NCBI RefSeq assembly: GCF_003387575.1
Contig: NZ_QUAB01000013.1
Location: 15,274 to 79,273 of the forward strand
Reading direction: 5' to 3'
Source: Microbacterium bovistercoris
GTDB taxonomy: Bacteria; Actinomycetota; Actinomycetes; Actinomycetales; Microbacteriaceae
Length of the DNA stretch: 64,000 nucleotides
Below are positions 42,104 to 50,866 of the stretch, piece by piece. Each line of letters opens with the position of its first letter. Positions within the stretch are counted from its first letter, which is position 1. A program made the translations under genes and the position numbers. A model generated the notes under the pieces. The model was not told the DNA's origin. It saw only the letters and a program-made list of their open reading frames with translations, and did not search any database.

Positions 42104-44346
42104 AACCACTTCTCCAACCGGTCCAGCGCCGTCCAGAAACCCTCGCCGTGGTTCACGTGCCCCTGCCAGATCTCCGGGATGAACGACTTCCCCGGCGCAA
42201 GGGCGTCCAGCTGTGCCCCGAACTCGGCCCAGTCGATGTCGCCCTCGCCGACCTGTACGCCCTCGCCGTCGACGCCGGTCGCGTCGACCAGGTGCAGGTG
42301 GATGGTGTGGGGGGCGAGCAAGTCGACGGCCTGCGAGAACGGGATCCCGAGCCAGTTGGTCGCGAGCTTCGTGTGCGAGGCGTCGAAGCACAGGGCAGTT
42401 CCGGTCGAGGAAGCCCAGTCGGCCGTGTCACGCGGGTCGACGAACAAGTTGTGGAACTGCTGTCCGCCCATCAGCCAGGGATACGGCGGAAGAGTCTGTG
42501 CGGCCATCCGCACTCCCGACACATCCAGGCGCGCAAGCGCGTCAGTGATGCGCTGATACTTCGCCGCTCTCGCTTCGCGCGGGATGTGCTTGTCCTTGGT
42601 GAACCCGCCCATGGTCACCACCATGATCGGATCCTCATCAGCGGTGAACCAGCGCCGCAGGTCGCGGGTCACGTCGATCGTGCGCTGCACCTCGCTGATC
42701 GAGCGTTCCCAGATCTCGGGGTCAGTCGACGCCAGGTCCACCAAGAAGTCACCGGCGAACAGGTCGGGCAGATGTGTGGTGAACGTGATCGGCAGCTTCT
42801 CGGTGAAGAACGAGTCCATGTCGACGTCGAGGTCCTTGTACGAGAAGTGGAACTCGAGGAAGTCGGGGTTCGACTGCTCAGCCAGCACGGCGAAGTCGTG
42901 ATAGCGCACCGGCAGGCCCCAGGGCCGGCGGAACGAGAACGGGCGACCGGTCGGAGTCGCGTCATTCAGGTCACCTTCGAAGAAGAAGTCACCCTCGGCC
43001 ATGTCATGCGTCAGCGTGCGGCCGAGTAGCCGCGGCAGAGCGTTCGGCTGCAGCCCGCGCCCAGGGCTCTTCACGGTGACATCGCCGTCGGTCAGCACCG
43101 TGCCCGCGGTCAGCGGGCGGGCCGCGACCAGCGACTTGGCCAGCGTCACGCGGTTCATCTGTTCGCCGGTGGAGACCACGCGCGCGTCGCCCGACCCCAT
43201 CGATAGCTCGATGTCCCGGATCTGCGCCACCATGGTGCCGAACTCGTCGGGCAGCAGCGACACGGTGTGGTCGTTGCCCTCCATGCTGCGATCCACGGTG
43301 AAGTGCTTCTCGATGATCTGCGCGCCGCGGGCGACTGCGGCAACCGGCACGTGCCATCCGCGCTCATGCCCCGAGTAGCCGACGACGCTCTGACCGAGCT
43401 CGGCCAGCCGGTCGAGGTAGGCGAGGTTGAGGTCCTTGTACGGCGCGGGGTACGTCGACTGGCAGTGCAGCAGGGCGAAGGGCGCCCCCTGTCCCCGCAG
43501 CAGACCGACCGTCTCGACGATCTCGCTCTCACGCGACATCCCGGTGCTCAGCACCAGCGGCAGACCGCGGCCGGCCGCGTCGAGGATCAGTTCGTGGTTC
43601 GTCAGGTCGGCCGAGGCGATCTTCAGCGCCGGGATGCCGTAGTCGGCGAGCGCCGCCACGCTCGGGGCGTCCCACGGCGTGCACATCACCGTGATACCGG
43701 CATCCCGCGCGTGGTCGAAGACGTCGAACAGCTGCTCGGCAGGCAGCGAGAACCGACGCAGCAGATCGAGCGTGTACTGCACACCCAGGTCTTCGCCGCC
43801 CGTGGCGGCACCGCGCTGCCGGTAGAGCGCGTCCATGTCGCGCAGCTGGAACTTCACCGCGTCGGCGTTCGCCTCGACAGCGAGGTCGACCAGTTTCTTG
43901 GCGAGATCCACCGAGCCGTTGTGGTTGTTCCCGACCTCGGCGATGACGAAGGCGGGGTTGCCGGGGCCGATTTCGTGGCTGCCGATGCGCAGAGTCTCGG
44001 CGCTGTCGATCGCGATCGCGACGAGGTGCCCCCGGTCGTCGACCAGCGGCACGTGGTTGACGCCGTTGTGCCCCATCAGCGGGGCGATGTCGGCGACCGT
44101 CGCCGTCTCGGGCAGCGCCTGCACCTCGGCGTTCGCCACCGTGATGCACGAGACATCGAGCGACGCGGTCGGGTTCGCGATGATCCAGCGACGGAAGTCG
44201 CCGTCCGACAGCGAACCCCGCAGAATCCCGTGCGAGTCCACGACGAACACGATCCTCTGCTTGTTCGCGTTGATCTTGCCGAGGCCGGCCAGAACCGGGT
44301 CTTCGGCGAAGACGATGTACGGCGTCAGATCGCGCTCGATGATCAC
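42100..44346 (-). CDS. Nonulosonic acid synthase fusion: CBS pair, NeuB, SAF, TIM barrel
   Basis: This 748-aa multidomain protein has four parts. Residues about 1-120 hold two CBS-like repeats (IVFVVDSHGILRGSLSDGDFR; HVPLVDDRGHLVAIA). About 125-380 is NeuB/LegI/PseI-type synthase (IAEVGNNHNG, VKFQL, STGMSRESEI, GYSGHERG, IEKHFTVD), which condenses a sugar with phosphoenolpyruvate. About 395-460 is the SAF/antifreeze-like domain. About 475-748 is an AP-endonuclease-2/xylose-isomerase-type TIM barrel (LEFHFSYKDLDVD, CFDASHTKLATNW, HLHLVDATGVDGEG). The barrel could isomerise the sugar precursor, and CBS domains often sense nucleotides. No UDP-GlcNAc epimerase or Leg/Pse pathway genes are in the window, so a Kdn-like product is possible. 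It overlaps the CMP-sugar synthetase gene. Confidence 0.85.
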   Translation of the reverse strand: MIIERDLTPYIVFAEDPVLAGLGKINANKQRIVFVVDSHGILRGSLSDGDFRRWIIANPTASLDVSCITVANAEVQALPETATVADIAPLMGHNGVNHVPLVDDRGHLVAIAIDSAETLRIGSHEIGPGNPAFVIAEVGNNHNGSVDLAKKLVDLAVEANADAVKFQLRDMDALYRQRGAATGGEDLGVQYTLDLLRRFSLPAEQLFDVFDHARDAGITVMCTPWDAPSVAALADYGIPALKIASADLTNHELILDAAGRGLPLVLSTGMSRESEIVETVGLLRGQGAPFALLHCQSTYPAPYKDLNLAYLDRLAELGQSVVGYSGHERGWHVPVAAVARGAQIIEKHFTVDRSMEGNDHTVSLLPDEFGTMVAQIRDIELSMGSGDARVVSTGEQMNRVTLAKSLVAARPLTAGTVLTDGDVTVKSPGRGLQPNALPRLLGRTLTHDMAEGDFFFEGDLNDATPTGRPFSFRRPWGLPVRYHDFAVLAEQSNPDFLEFHFSYKDLDVDMDSFFTEKLPITFTTHLPDLFAGDFLVDLASTDPEIWERSISEVQRTIDVTRDLRRWFTADEDPIMVVTMGGFTKDKHIPREARAAKYQRITDALARLDVSGVRMAAQTLPPYPWLMGGQQFHNLFVDPRDTADWASSTGTALCFDASHTKLATNWLGIPFSQAVDLLAPHTIHLHLVDATGVDGEGVQVGEGDIDWAEFGAQLDALAPGKSFIPEIWQGHVNHGEGFWTALDRLEKWL

Positions 44347-45053
44347 GTGTTGCTCTCCCCCATGCCGTGCAGGTCTCCCAGAACCTGCTCGGCGATCCTC
44401 AGATCGACGAGGGTGTCGATGTCGATGCCCTCGGCCTCATCCATGACGAACAGTCCCACCCGTCCGCCGATTCGATTGTCGCATCGCTCGTAGACCTCGG
44501 TACGAGTGAGGTAGAGCGATCCGGTCTCCTTGTAAAAGTAGTCTGTCTGGTGCAAGTCCTGGCGCCGTGGCCGGGCAGCGGGGTCGTACTCCGCCGTTGC
44601 GCTGCCGTCTTCGACAGGCAGATGCCAGAAGAACGGTGTCTGCGGAACCACTCCGACGAGGCTGTCGACTCGGGTCTCCGCGAACTGCGTGACCGCGCGG
44701 TCGAGTGTGCCGGCGAGTCGCACCGGCGAGGTCGCCTGCAGCAGCATCACGGCATCGGGCCGGCGCCCCTCTGCGATGCGGTGCGCGATCGCGTGCTGGA
44801 CGACCGGCTCGGTGGGCGTGGTGTCCTGTGCCAGCTCGGCGGGACGCAGGAACGGCACATCGGCGCCGACCGCCCGCGCGATGTCGGCGAGCTGCTCGTC
44901 GTCGGTCGACACGATCACGTCGAGTCCAGCCTCGGCCGCGAGCGCCTGCTCGATGCTCCAGGCGACCAGGGGCTTGCCTGCGACGAGCCGCGCGTTCTTG
45001 CCGGGCACGCCCTTCGAACCGCCGCGCACGGGGATGACGCACAGGATGTTCAT
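44343..45053 (-). CDS. neuA: CMP-nonulosonic acid (CMP-sialate/Kdn/legionaminate) synthetase
   Basis: This 236-aa cytidylyltransferase activates the nine-carbon sugar with CTP. Motifs are CVIPVRGGSKGVPGKNARLV (the nucleotide loop), IVSTDDEQLADIA, LLQATSPVR and the late DEAEGIDIDTLVDL. The ATG at 45053 fits the family start exactly. It is coupled by overlap to the NeuB fusion below and to a transferase-like gene above, forming a three-gene cassette. Which nonulosonate it activates is not predictable from sequence alone. Confidence 0.88.
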   Translation of the reverse strand: MNILCVIPVRGGSKGVPGKNARLVAGKPLVAWSIEQALAAEAGLDVIVSTDDEQLADIARAVGADVPFLRPAELAQDTTPTEPVVQHAIAHRIAEGRRPDAVMLLQATSPVRLAGTLDRAVTQFAETRVDSLVGVVPQTPFFWHLPVEDGSATAEYDPAARPRRQDLHQTDYFYKETGSLYLTRTEVYERCDNRIGGRVGLFVMDEAEGIDIDTLVDLRIAEQVLGDLHGMGESNT

Positions 45054-46090
45054 GATTCTCCTCGCACGGTGGCGAGCACGATCTGGGCGATGCGCTCGGA
45101 GGGTTCGACGTCTGGTTGAACGGGCGCTCTCGTGGGCGTGCCGCCCCAGGCCGCGAGCTCGTAGCGCTCCCAGAACTCGTGCACCCACGCGGGCGGGTTC
45201 ACGCAAGTGACCCACGACGGGATGCCTGCTGCGGCTGCCTCGAGCACGCCCGTCGAGAAGATCGAGACCACCGAGTGGCCGGATTGCAGGAGTGGGCCTG
45301 GCTCGGCGAAGCGGATGCCGTTGCGCTGCCATTTCGCGTGCTGGCGGCGCGAGAGCAGATCGGTCTCCGCGGGGTGAGGCCGGTAAAGCGCGCCTTCCTG
45401 CCGGCAGAACAGTTCGGCGGTGCGGCCGGTGACGCGGCGCGGGAGCTCTGCGCCGTGGAGCTGGCCGAGGAAGATCGGGGTATCAGACACAGTGGCGCGT
45501 TTCGTCTCGCTAAGCTCTCTCAACGCCCGGGGTGGCTGGTGCGCCGCGTTCCAGAGGAGCTGGCTGCCGATCGCCTCGCCGGTGACGTCGGTGCGGCCGG
45601 AACGCCAGAAGTCGAAGTCGCGATCCGTGAATGCCAGCACGTGTGCGCCGGAGGGCAGCGGCGGCGCCTGGGGAGCGAGCAGGCCGTGCTGCACCACGAA
45701 GAAGCGCGCGTCTGCCTCGCACGCCCACTGATAGGCCAGCGCCCCGGCGGCGAGGAAGTGCCCGGTCGCGATGACTGCCCGCATCGAACGCGGGGCCTGT
45801 GGTGCGTCGGCCTGCCGCCACTCCCCGGGGAGCGCAGCGGAGACATCCGCGGGTGCGAGCACCGCCATCGGGGTATCGCCCAGGTGCGCCATCGGCTCGG
45901 CTATCGACGCGATCGCCGTCGGCGTCGTCGCCTCGAGAGCGAAGAGCACGACGGGGTCCTCACCGCGCACCAGCAGCTGAAGCTGGGGAGGCGACGGACG
46001 CCGCACCACATCGCGCAGCATGCGCAGTCGATGCCGTGATCGCTGCCAGCGCTGCCAGGCGCCGAGGTCTGCGGGAATGTTCAGGCCCAC
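45050..46090 (-). CDS. Possible nonulosonate/polysialyl-type transferase
   Basis: This 346-aa protein of no firmly recognised family has features seen in bacterial sialyl- and polysialyltransferases and Kdo transferases: an HP motif in ALYRPHPAETDLLSRR and a C-terminal SIFSTGVLEAAAAGIPSWV. FVVQHGLLAPQAPPLPSG in the middle is also typical of such GT-B proteins. It lies directly upstream of the CMP-sugar synthetase and overlaps it, which suits a CMP-sugar-using enzyme. A repeat element at 45497-45527 is translated as ALRELSETKRA. Start GTG at 46090 overlaps the upstream stop by 10 bases. Confidence 0.5.
   Translation of the reverse strand: MGLNIPADLGAWQRWQRSRHRLRMLRDVVRRPSPPQLQLLVRGEDPVVLFALEATTPTAIASIAEPMAHLGDTPMAVLAPADVSAALPGEWRQADAPQAPRSMRAVIATGHFLAAGALAYQWACEADARFFVVQHGLLAPQAPPLPSGAHVLAFTDRDFDFWRSGRTDVTGEAIGSQLLWNAAHQPPRALRELSETKRATVSDTPIFLGQLHGAELPRRVTGRTAELFCRQEGALYRPHPAETDLLSRRQHAKWQRNGIRFAEPGPLLQSGHSVVSIFSTGVLEAAAAGIPSWVTCVNPPAWVHEFWERYELAAWGGTPTRAPVQPDVEPSERIAQIVLATVRGES
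45497..45527. repeat. Dispersed GAGCGAGACGAAG-family repeat inside a coding sequence
   Basis: GCGTTTCGTCTCGCTAAGCT followed by CTCTCAACGCC is a diverged copy of the element at 51989. It is read in frame on the minus strand as ALRELSETKRA inside the transferase-like gene. Confidence 0.6.
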
Positions 46091-47070
46091 CGTCGCACCA
46101 CTTCCTGCATGCGGTGCACGAGCGTGTGCTCGGCCAGAGTGCGCCGTCGGCCCGCCTCGCGAATACTGCGGGCCCAGCCCGGTTCGCGCTGTGCACGCTG
46201 AACATGGTCGACCAGTTCATCGTCACTTGTGAACACCAACGTCTCGGTACCGACGTCGTAGTGGTCGGCGACATCGGGCCGGTCGATCAGCTGCAGACCG
46301 CCGACGCCGGGCGCTTCGAAGGTGCGCATCGACAGGCCGTCGTGACCGTTGCCGTGCACGTTCAATGTGGCCAGCGAGCCGGCCATCACCCCGTAGTAGT
46401 CGTTTCGCGACAAGTCGCCATGAGCCGGGATCCCCGCACCCTTCCACTTGCGGGTGCGCAGCACGTCCCACGGGTTGCGTGACCACTCACGACCCCATGC
46501 GGCGACAGGGATGCCCCGCGCGCTCAGCACCCGCATCAGACGCTCACGCTCCGGGTACCGTGCGCCGACGAAGTTGACCAGTCCTCTGGGCTGTGGCGTG
46601 TATGCCGCAAGGGAGTCGAAACCGTCCGGCAGGTGCACCGCGGGGAGCCCGCGCTCGGCAAGCGCAGCCGCGTCACCCTTGCTGTAGCTGAAGACGGTGT
46701 CGACGACGCCCAGTGTGGCATCGTCATACGACATCCGCTCGAGTTCGTCGTAGAGCCAGGCCGCCGTCCTTGTGCCGCTCGAGGCGAGGGCATCCCACCA
46801 CCGCGCGGTCAGAGCATCTCCCTTGACCACGAGCACCGCATCGGGCCGCGCCTCGTGCAACGCGGTGAGGGCGTGGTCGGTCATCGACTCGGCAGCAGCA
46901 CTTGCCACCCGCTCGCTGGGCACCCGATGAGCCAACACCGTGAGCAGATGCTGACGGCGGCCCGCATCGTCGTAGCGATGTGTGACGACGTCGTGCCCCA
47001 GTGTCTGGAGCGCCCCGGCGATCGCCCGCCAGTACCCGTGGAACGCCGGGCTGACCAGAAGAATCCTCAT
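46081..47070 (-). CDS. CgeB-like glycosyltransferase
   Basis: This 329-aa protein resembles the CgeB group of GT-B proteins: MRILLVSPAFHGYWRAIAGA, AWLYDELERMSYDD, VDTVFSYSKGDAAALAERG, VNFVGARYPERERLMRVL and the C-terminal SMRTFEAPGVGGLQLIDRPD. CgeB is named from Bacillus spore maturation, and relatives act as glycosyltransferases in surface-glycan loci. The ATG at 47070 overlaps the upstream stop by 4 bases. Confidence 0.82.
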   Translation of the reverse strand: MRILLVSPAFHGYWRAIAGALQTLGHDVVTHRYDDAGRRQHLLTVLAHRVPSERVASAAAESMTDHALTALHEARPDAVLVVKGDALTARWWDALASSGTRTAAWLYDELERMSYDDATLGVVDTVFSYSKGDAAALAERGLPAVHLPDGFDSLAAYTPQPRGLVNFVGARYPERERLMRVLSARGIPVAAWGREWSRNPWDVLRTRKWKGAGIPAHGDLSRNDYYGVMAGSLATLNVHGNGHDGLSMRTFEAPGVGGLQLIDRPDVADHYDVGTETLVFTSDDELVDHVQRAQREPGWARSIREAGRRRTLAEHTLVHRMQEVVRRWA

Positions 47071-47963
47071 GGTGTCGGCTCCGGCGCGATGAACGACAGC
47101 TCGCGCCGGAAGGTCTGAACGGGGGCGACGTCGCGCCCCAGCGCTCGGCGGCCGGTGTTGAATGCCAGATTCACGACACTCGCTGCCCGCAGGCCGAACC
47201 GGAGCAGACCCGGATGCTCGTGCCATTTCGCGGCGTATTTCAGGCGTGCCTGCGTCACCCAGCGCACCCGACGCGCGTCGTCAGACGAGCCGCCGCCCTC
47301 GTGGCGCACAACGACATCGCCGAGGAAGATCGACGGCACCCTCCGTTCGCGTAGTTGCCGCTGCAGGTCCACCTCTTCGGAGTTCATGAAGTAGCGCTCG
47401 TCGAACCCGCCCACCGAGCGGAAGAGATCCGTAGGCAACAGCAGCACCGCGCCGACGAGCCAATCGACCGCCACCGTCGCGCCTGCAATGCAGCGTGTGT
47501 CATGCCCGACCGCCTCGTGCAGGCGCGGCCGAAGACGCGCGAGCGGGGTGAGCCACTCAACGATGTGGTGGCGATGCCGCGGAAAGTGCCGGCCCGCCCA
47601 CTGTGTGGCGCCGTCGTGGCCGACGAGCATCGGAGCGCAGACGGCAGGCTGCCATGGCCTGGCCGCCCGCCAGAGCTCGCCGACGAAGCGGTCGGTGATC
47701 TCGAGATCGCTGTTCAGGATCAGGAGGAGAGGGAACTCCGCCTCGGCCGCCCCTGTGTTGACGGCGGCGCCGAACCCCCCGTTCGCCTCGCGGCGCACCA
47801 CGGTCACGCCATCGGTCGCGGGGAAAGCCTCGGGCGAGCAGTCGTCGGAGACGATCAGTTGCAGAGGCGGAGCATCCGCCTGCTTCTGCAGCTGCGAGAT
47901 CAGATCCAGCGTCGGCACCGGATTGCCGTAGTGCGGAATGACGACCGAAATGCCATCTGTCAC
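47067..47963 (-). CDS. Glycosyltransferase family 2 (rhamnosyltransferase-like)
   Basis: This 298-aa GT-A glycosyltransferase has SVVIPHYGNPVPTLDLISQL, LIVSDDCSPE, LLILNSDLEITDR (metal motif) and YFMNSEEVDLQRQLRERR, the WbbL-like layout typical of rhamnosyltransferases. dTDP-rhamnose genes lie at 55.9-59.2 kb. GTG start at 47963 overlaps the BY-kinase stop. Confidence 0.88.
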   Translation of the reverse strand: MTDGISVVIPHYGNPVPTLDLISQLQKQADAPPLQLIVSDDCSPEAFPATDGVTVVRREANGGFGAAVNTGAAEAEFPLLLILNSDLEITDRFVGELWRAARPWQPAVCAPMLVGHDGATQWAGRHFPRHRHHIVEWLTPLARLRPRLHEAVGHDTRCIAGATVAVDWLVGAVLLLPTDLFRSVGGFDERYFMNSEEVDLQRQLRERRVPSIFLGDVVVRHEGGGSSDDARRVRWVTQARLKYAAKWHEHPGLLRFGLRAASVVNLAFNTGRRALGRDVAPVQTFRRELSFIAPEPTP

Positions 47964-49498
47964 GATCGCGCGCTTCTGCGAAGCGTGGGCACCCCCGCTG
48001 CCGCATCCTGCTGAGCGGACGTCGGGTCATCAGGCGCAGGCGACGGAGCGGCTGCGGTCTGCGGCTTCGGGGCGTTCTGCACCGGGATCACCGCAGGAGC
48101 CTGCGTGGTGCGCTGCACACCCTTCTTGTCCTTCTTGCTGGGCGACACGTAGTAACTGCGGTTCTGACGGTAGTAGCCGTAGCCATACCCGTAGCCATAA
48201 CCGTTCTCGCCGCCCTTGAGCGAGACCTTGTTCAGCACAACACCCAGCAATCGGGCGCTCACCTGCTGCAGCTGGGCGCGTGCGGCGGCGCCCTCCGCCT
48301 TGCGAGTCTGGCCCACGGCGAGCACGAACACCACGCCGTCGACCATCGTGCTCACGACACTGGCGTCGGTGACGGGCAGCACGGGCGGAGCATCGATGAT
48401 GATGAAGAAGTCGCGGCGGAACTCGGCGAGCAGCTTGCTCAGCGCCACAGACCCGAGCATCTCCGACGGGTTCGGCGGGATCGCACCGGCCGGCAGCACG
48501 TAGAGATTCGGATCCTTCGTCGTCTGGATGGCGCTGGGGGCGGGCACCTGACCGCTGAGCACCCCGCTCAGGCCCACCGTGCCGTCGATGCCGAAGTTGT
48601 GCGCCACCTTGGGGCGGCGCAGGTCGGCGTCGATGATCAGCGTGCGCTGCCCTGATTCCGCCATTACGCGTGCCAGCGACGCCGCCACCATCGACTTGCC
48701 CTCGCCCTGGTTGGCGCTGGTGATCATGACCACCCGCACCTCGGCGTCGACGCTCGAGAAGCGCAGGCCGGTACGGATCTGCCGGAACGCCTCATTGGCG
48801 ATCGACTGGGCGTGGGAGTCACCGTCGGTCTTGCCCTTGCGCCCGAGATCGGGCACGCGCCCGAGCACTCCGGTGCCCATCAGTTCGGTGATGTCGGTGT
48901 GCGCACGCACCCGCACATCGAGGGCACGACGCAGGAAGATCACGATGAAGCCCGCGACCAGGCCGGCCAGCGCACCGATGCCGATCGCGAGCGTCGGCTT
49001 CGGGGACACGGGTTCCGTCGGCTCGACGGCGTTGTCCATCGGGATGATCGAGATCGACGTGCCCGACGTATTGCCCGACTTCGACTCGATCTCATCGATG
49101 ACCTTGACCAGCCCGTTCAGACCACCGTTCGCCAGTGCGAGGGCGGACTTCGGGCTGCTCGAGGTCGCCGTCACCCGGATCATCGTGCTGCCCGGCACGA
49201 CGCTCGCGCTCAGCGCACCGTTGAGCTGCGACGGGTCGAGGTCGGACTCCTTCGCAATCGCATCGCGCACCTGCTTGCTGTTGATCAGAGGCACGTACGA
49301 GCCGGCACGGGCGACAGCCTCATCGGAACCGGCGACGACGGAGTCACCTTCGACAGCGATGAAGCCTGTGGAGCTGGCCTGGTAGACCTTCGGCGCGAAG
49401 AACCCGTAGGCGGCGCCTGCGAGAGCACCGATCACGACGGCGAGCACGAGGATCTTCCAGCCCCGTCGCGTCAGCGTGAGAAAATCGAGTACTGTCAC
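47960..49498 (-). CDS. Wzz/BY-kinase: chain-length protein with tyrosine autokinase domain (B)
   Basis: This 512-aa protein is the second co-polymerase/BY-kinase. Wzz helices are near residues 17-36 and 178-198. The kinase has SANQGEGKSM (Walker A with Met after Ser), TLIIDADLRRPK and FFIIIDAPPVL. The tail carries a strong Tyr cluster, GYGYGYGYGYYRQNRSYY, the autophosphorylation site of this class. The GTG at 49498 is chosen because GGGGAG precedes it; an ATG at 49567 would add a basic stretch. It heads the eleven-gene minus-strand operon down to 36.4 kb. Confidence 0.9.
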   Translation of the reverse strand: MTVLDFLTLTRRGWKILVLAVVIGALAGAAYGFFAPKVYQASSTGFIAVEGDSVVAGSDEAVARAGSYVPLINSKQVRDAIAKESDLDPSQLNGALSASVVPGSTMIRVTATSSSPKSALALANGGLNGLVKVIDEIESKSGNTSGTSISIIPMDNAVEPTEPVSPKPTLAIGIGALAGLVAGFIVIFLRRALDVRVRAHTDITELMGTGVLGRVPDLGRKGKTDGDSHAQSIANEAFRQIRTGLRFSSVDAEVRVVMITSANQGEGKSMVAASLARVMAESGQRTLIIDADLRRPKVAHNFGIDGTVGLSGVLSGQVPAPSAIQTTKDPNLYVLPAGAIPPNPSEMLGSVALSKLLAEFRRDFFIIIDAPPVLPVTDASVVSTMVDGVVFVLAVGQTRKAEGAAARAQLQQVSARLLGVVLNKVSLKGGENGYGYGYGYGYYRQNRSYYVSPSKKDKKGVQRTTQAPAVIPVQNAPKPQTAAAPSPAPDDPTSAQQDAAAGVPTLRRSARS

Positions 49499-49651
49499 GG
49501 CCGTGCTCCCCGGTTGCCTGTGCGCGAATGCGCGTTTGCGTGAGCGGCACCGTCCCCAAACTCGCACCGCGTAAACTGCGTCTCCTTCGGGTCATGATAC
49601 CGGGCTGATGCCAGGTGCTCGTCCGCGTGAGACGCGCGTGACCCCCGATGC
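49499..49651. promoter_or_regulatory. Divergent promoter region between BY-kinase B and polymerase B
   Basis: This 153-base gap must hold promoters for the long minus-strand operon and for the plus-strand polymerase gene. ATGATACC around 49595 and GTAAACTG around 49571 are its AT-richer spots. I cannot assign a convincing -35/-10 pair. Confidence 0.25.
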
Positions 49652-50866
49652 ATGAGAATGGCAGGTATGACTCGAACGCATCCGGGAGTGACGACGAGCG
49701 CGCTGAGCGCGCCCGCGCCGTCGACATCCGGATGGGCGGCACGCATTCCGGCACCCGTCCTGGTGCCCGCCGGGCACTCCGCACGTATCATCGATGCGCT
49801 GCTGGGCATGCTGTTGATCTATCGCATCGCTGTGCCGGGCGTTCCACTGCCGATTCCGCAGCTGGCCGCCATCGTGCTGATCGGCGTCGCACTGTTCCGA
49901 CGTCCTACCCGATCGTTCGCGACAGCGTGGTGGTATCCGTTGATGACGCCGCTGCTGCTGTTGTTCCTCGTCGTCGAGACCTGGGCGAACGGGCTGGCGC
50001 CCGAGCGACGTGCGGGGAACCTCGCCGTGCTGATGCTGTTCGCGGCGTTCCTCGCCAGTGGGCGCATCGATATCGGCTCAGTGCTCAAGGGACTCGGCTT
50101 CGCGCTCGCGCTCAACGCCGTGCTGTTCTATGTCGGCGTCGCACCTGACGACTACGAGGGGAAGCTCACCGGGTATTTGCAGGACAAGAACGCCGCAGCT
50201 CTGGTGTACGCGGTGGTCGCCGTCCTGCTGCTGTTCGTTGTGCGGCGAACCTGGCTCCATGTCCTGATCCTGATCGGCGGCGCTGCCGCGATCGTCGCGA
50301 CGGACTCACGCACCACGATGGCGGCATTCGCGATCTCGCTGCTCTTCCTGTTCGGATCGCGGTGGCTACGGCGCGGATTCCAGATCGTGCTGCTGCTCGG
50401 CTGCGTGCTGCTGTTTCTCTGGGCCGACGCGAACCTCTCCACCTGGGGTGACTACAGCGTCACCCGCGAGGGCTCGGACGAGTTCCGCATGCGCATCGAC
50501 ACCGCGTCCTCGCTGAAAGCTCAAGCGGCGCCCTGGTACGGCAATGGGCTCGGCCAGGCCACGGTCAATCTCGACTCAGGCACCTGGTTCTTCCACAATT
50601 CCTACGAAGCGCTCGTCGTCGAGGGCGGTCTCGTGCTGCTCGTCGTCGTGCTTGCGATGTACGCGATCACCGGGCTCGGCCTCAGCACTCGGGTTCAGGT
50701 CGACGTGCTGACACTGCAGTCGCGCTCGATCACCGCGGCGACGCTCATCATCTTCCTGTGCGCGACGCGCCTTGGCGAGGTGTTCTTCGCACCGATCGGA
50801 TTCCTGGTGCTGGGCATCGGACTGGCAAGGTTGCTCGCGCCCATCAAGAGCCCGACGATGAATTAG
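49652..50866 (+). CDS. O-antigen ligase/polymerase family protein (Wzy-like, second copy)
   Basis: This integral membrane protein of about 404 aa has about ten helices and the superfamily's outside loop near the C-terminus (AAPWYGNGLGQATVNLDSGT, then TWFFHNSYEALVVEGGLV, with the conserved HNxYL-like element). It would polymerise the unit of sub-locus B. ATGs at 49652, 49658 and 49667 are in frame and none has a strong ribosome site. It is divergent from the BY-kinase B gene and overlaps the next convergent gene by 4 bases. Confidence 0.85.
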   Translation: MRMAGMTRTHPGVTTSALSAPAPSTSGWAARIPAPVLVPAGHSARIIDALLGMLLIYRIAVPGVPLPIPQLAAIVLIGVALFRRPTRSFATAWWYPLMTPLLLLFLVVETWANGLAPERRAGNLAVLMLFAAFLASGRIDIGSVLKGLGFALALNAVLFYVGVAPDDYEGKLTGYLQDKNAAALVYAVVAVLLLFVVRRTWLHVLILIGGAAAIVATDSRTTMAAFAISLLFLFGSRWLRRGFQIVLLLGCVLLFLWADANLSTWGDYSVTREGSDEFRMRIDTASSLKAQAAPWYGNGLGQATVNLDSGTWFFHNSYEALVVEGGLVLLVVVLAMYAITGLGLSTRVQVDVLTLQSRSITAATLIIFLCATRLGEVFFAPIGFLVLGIGLARLLAPIKSPTMN

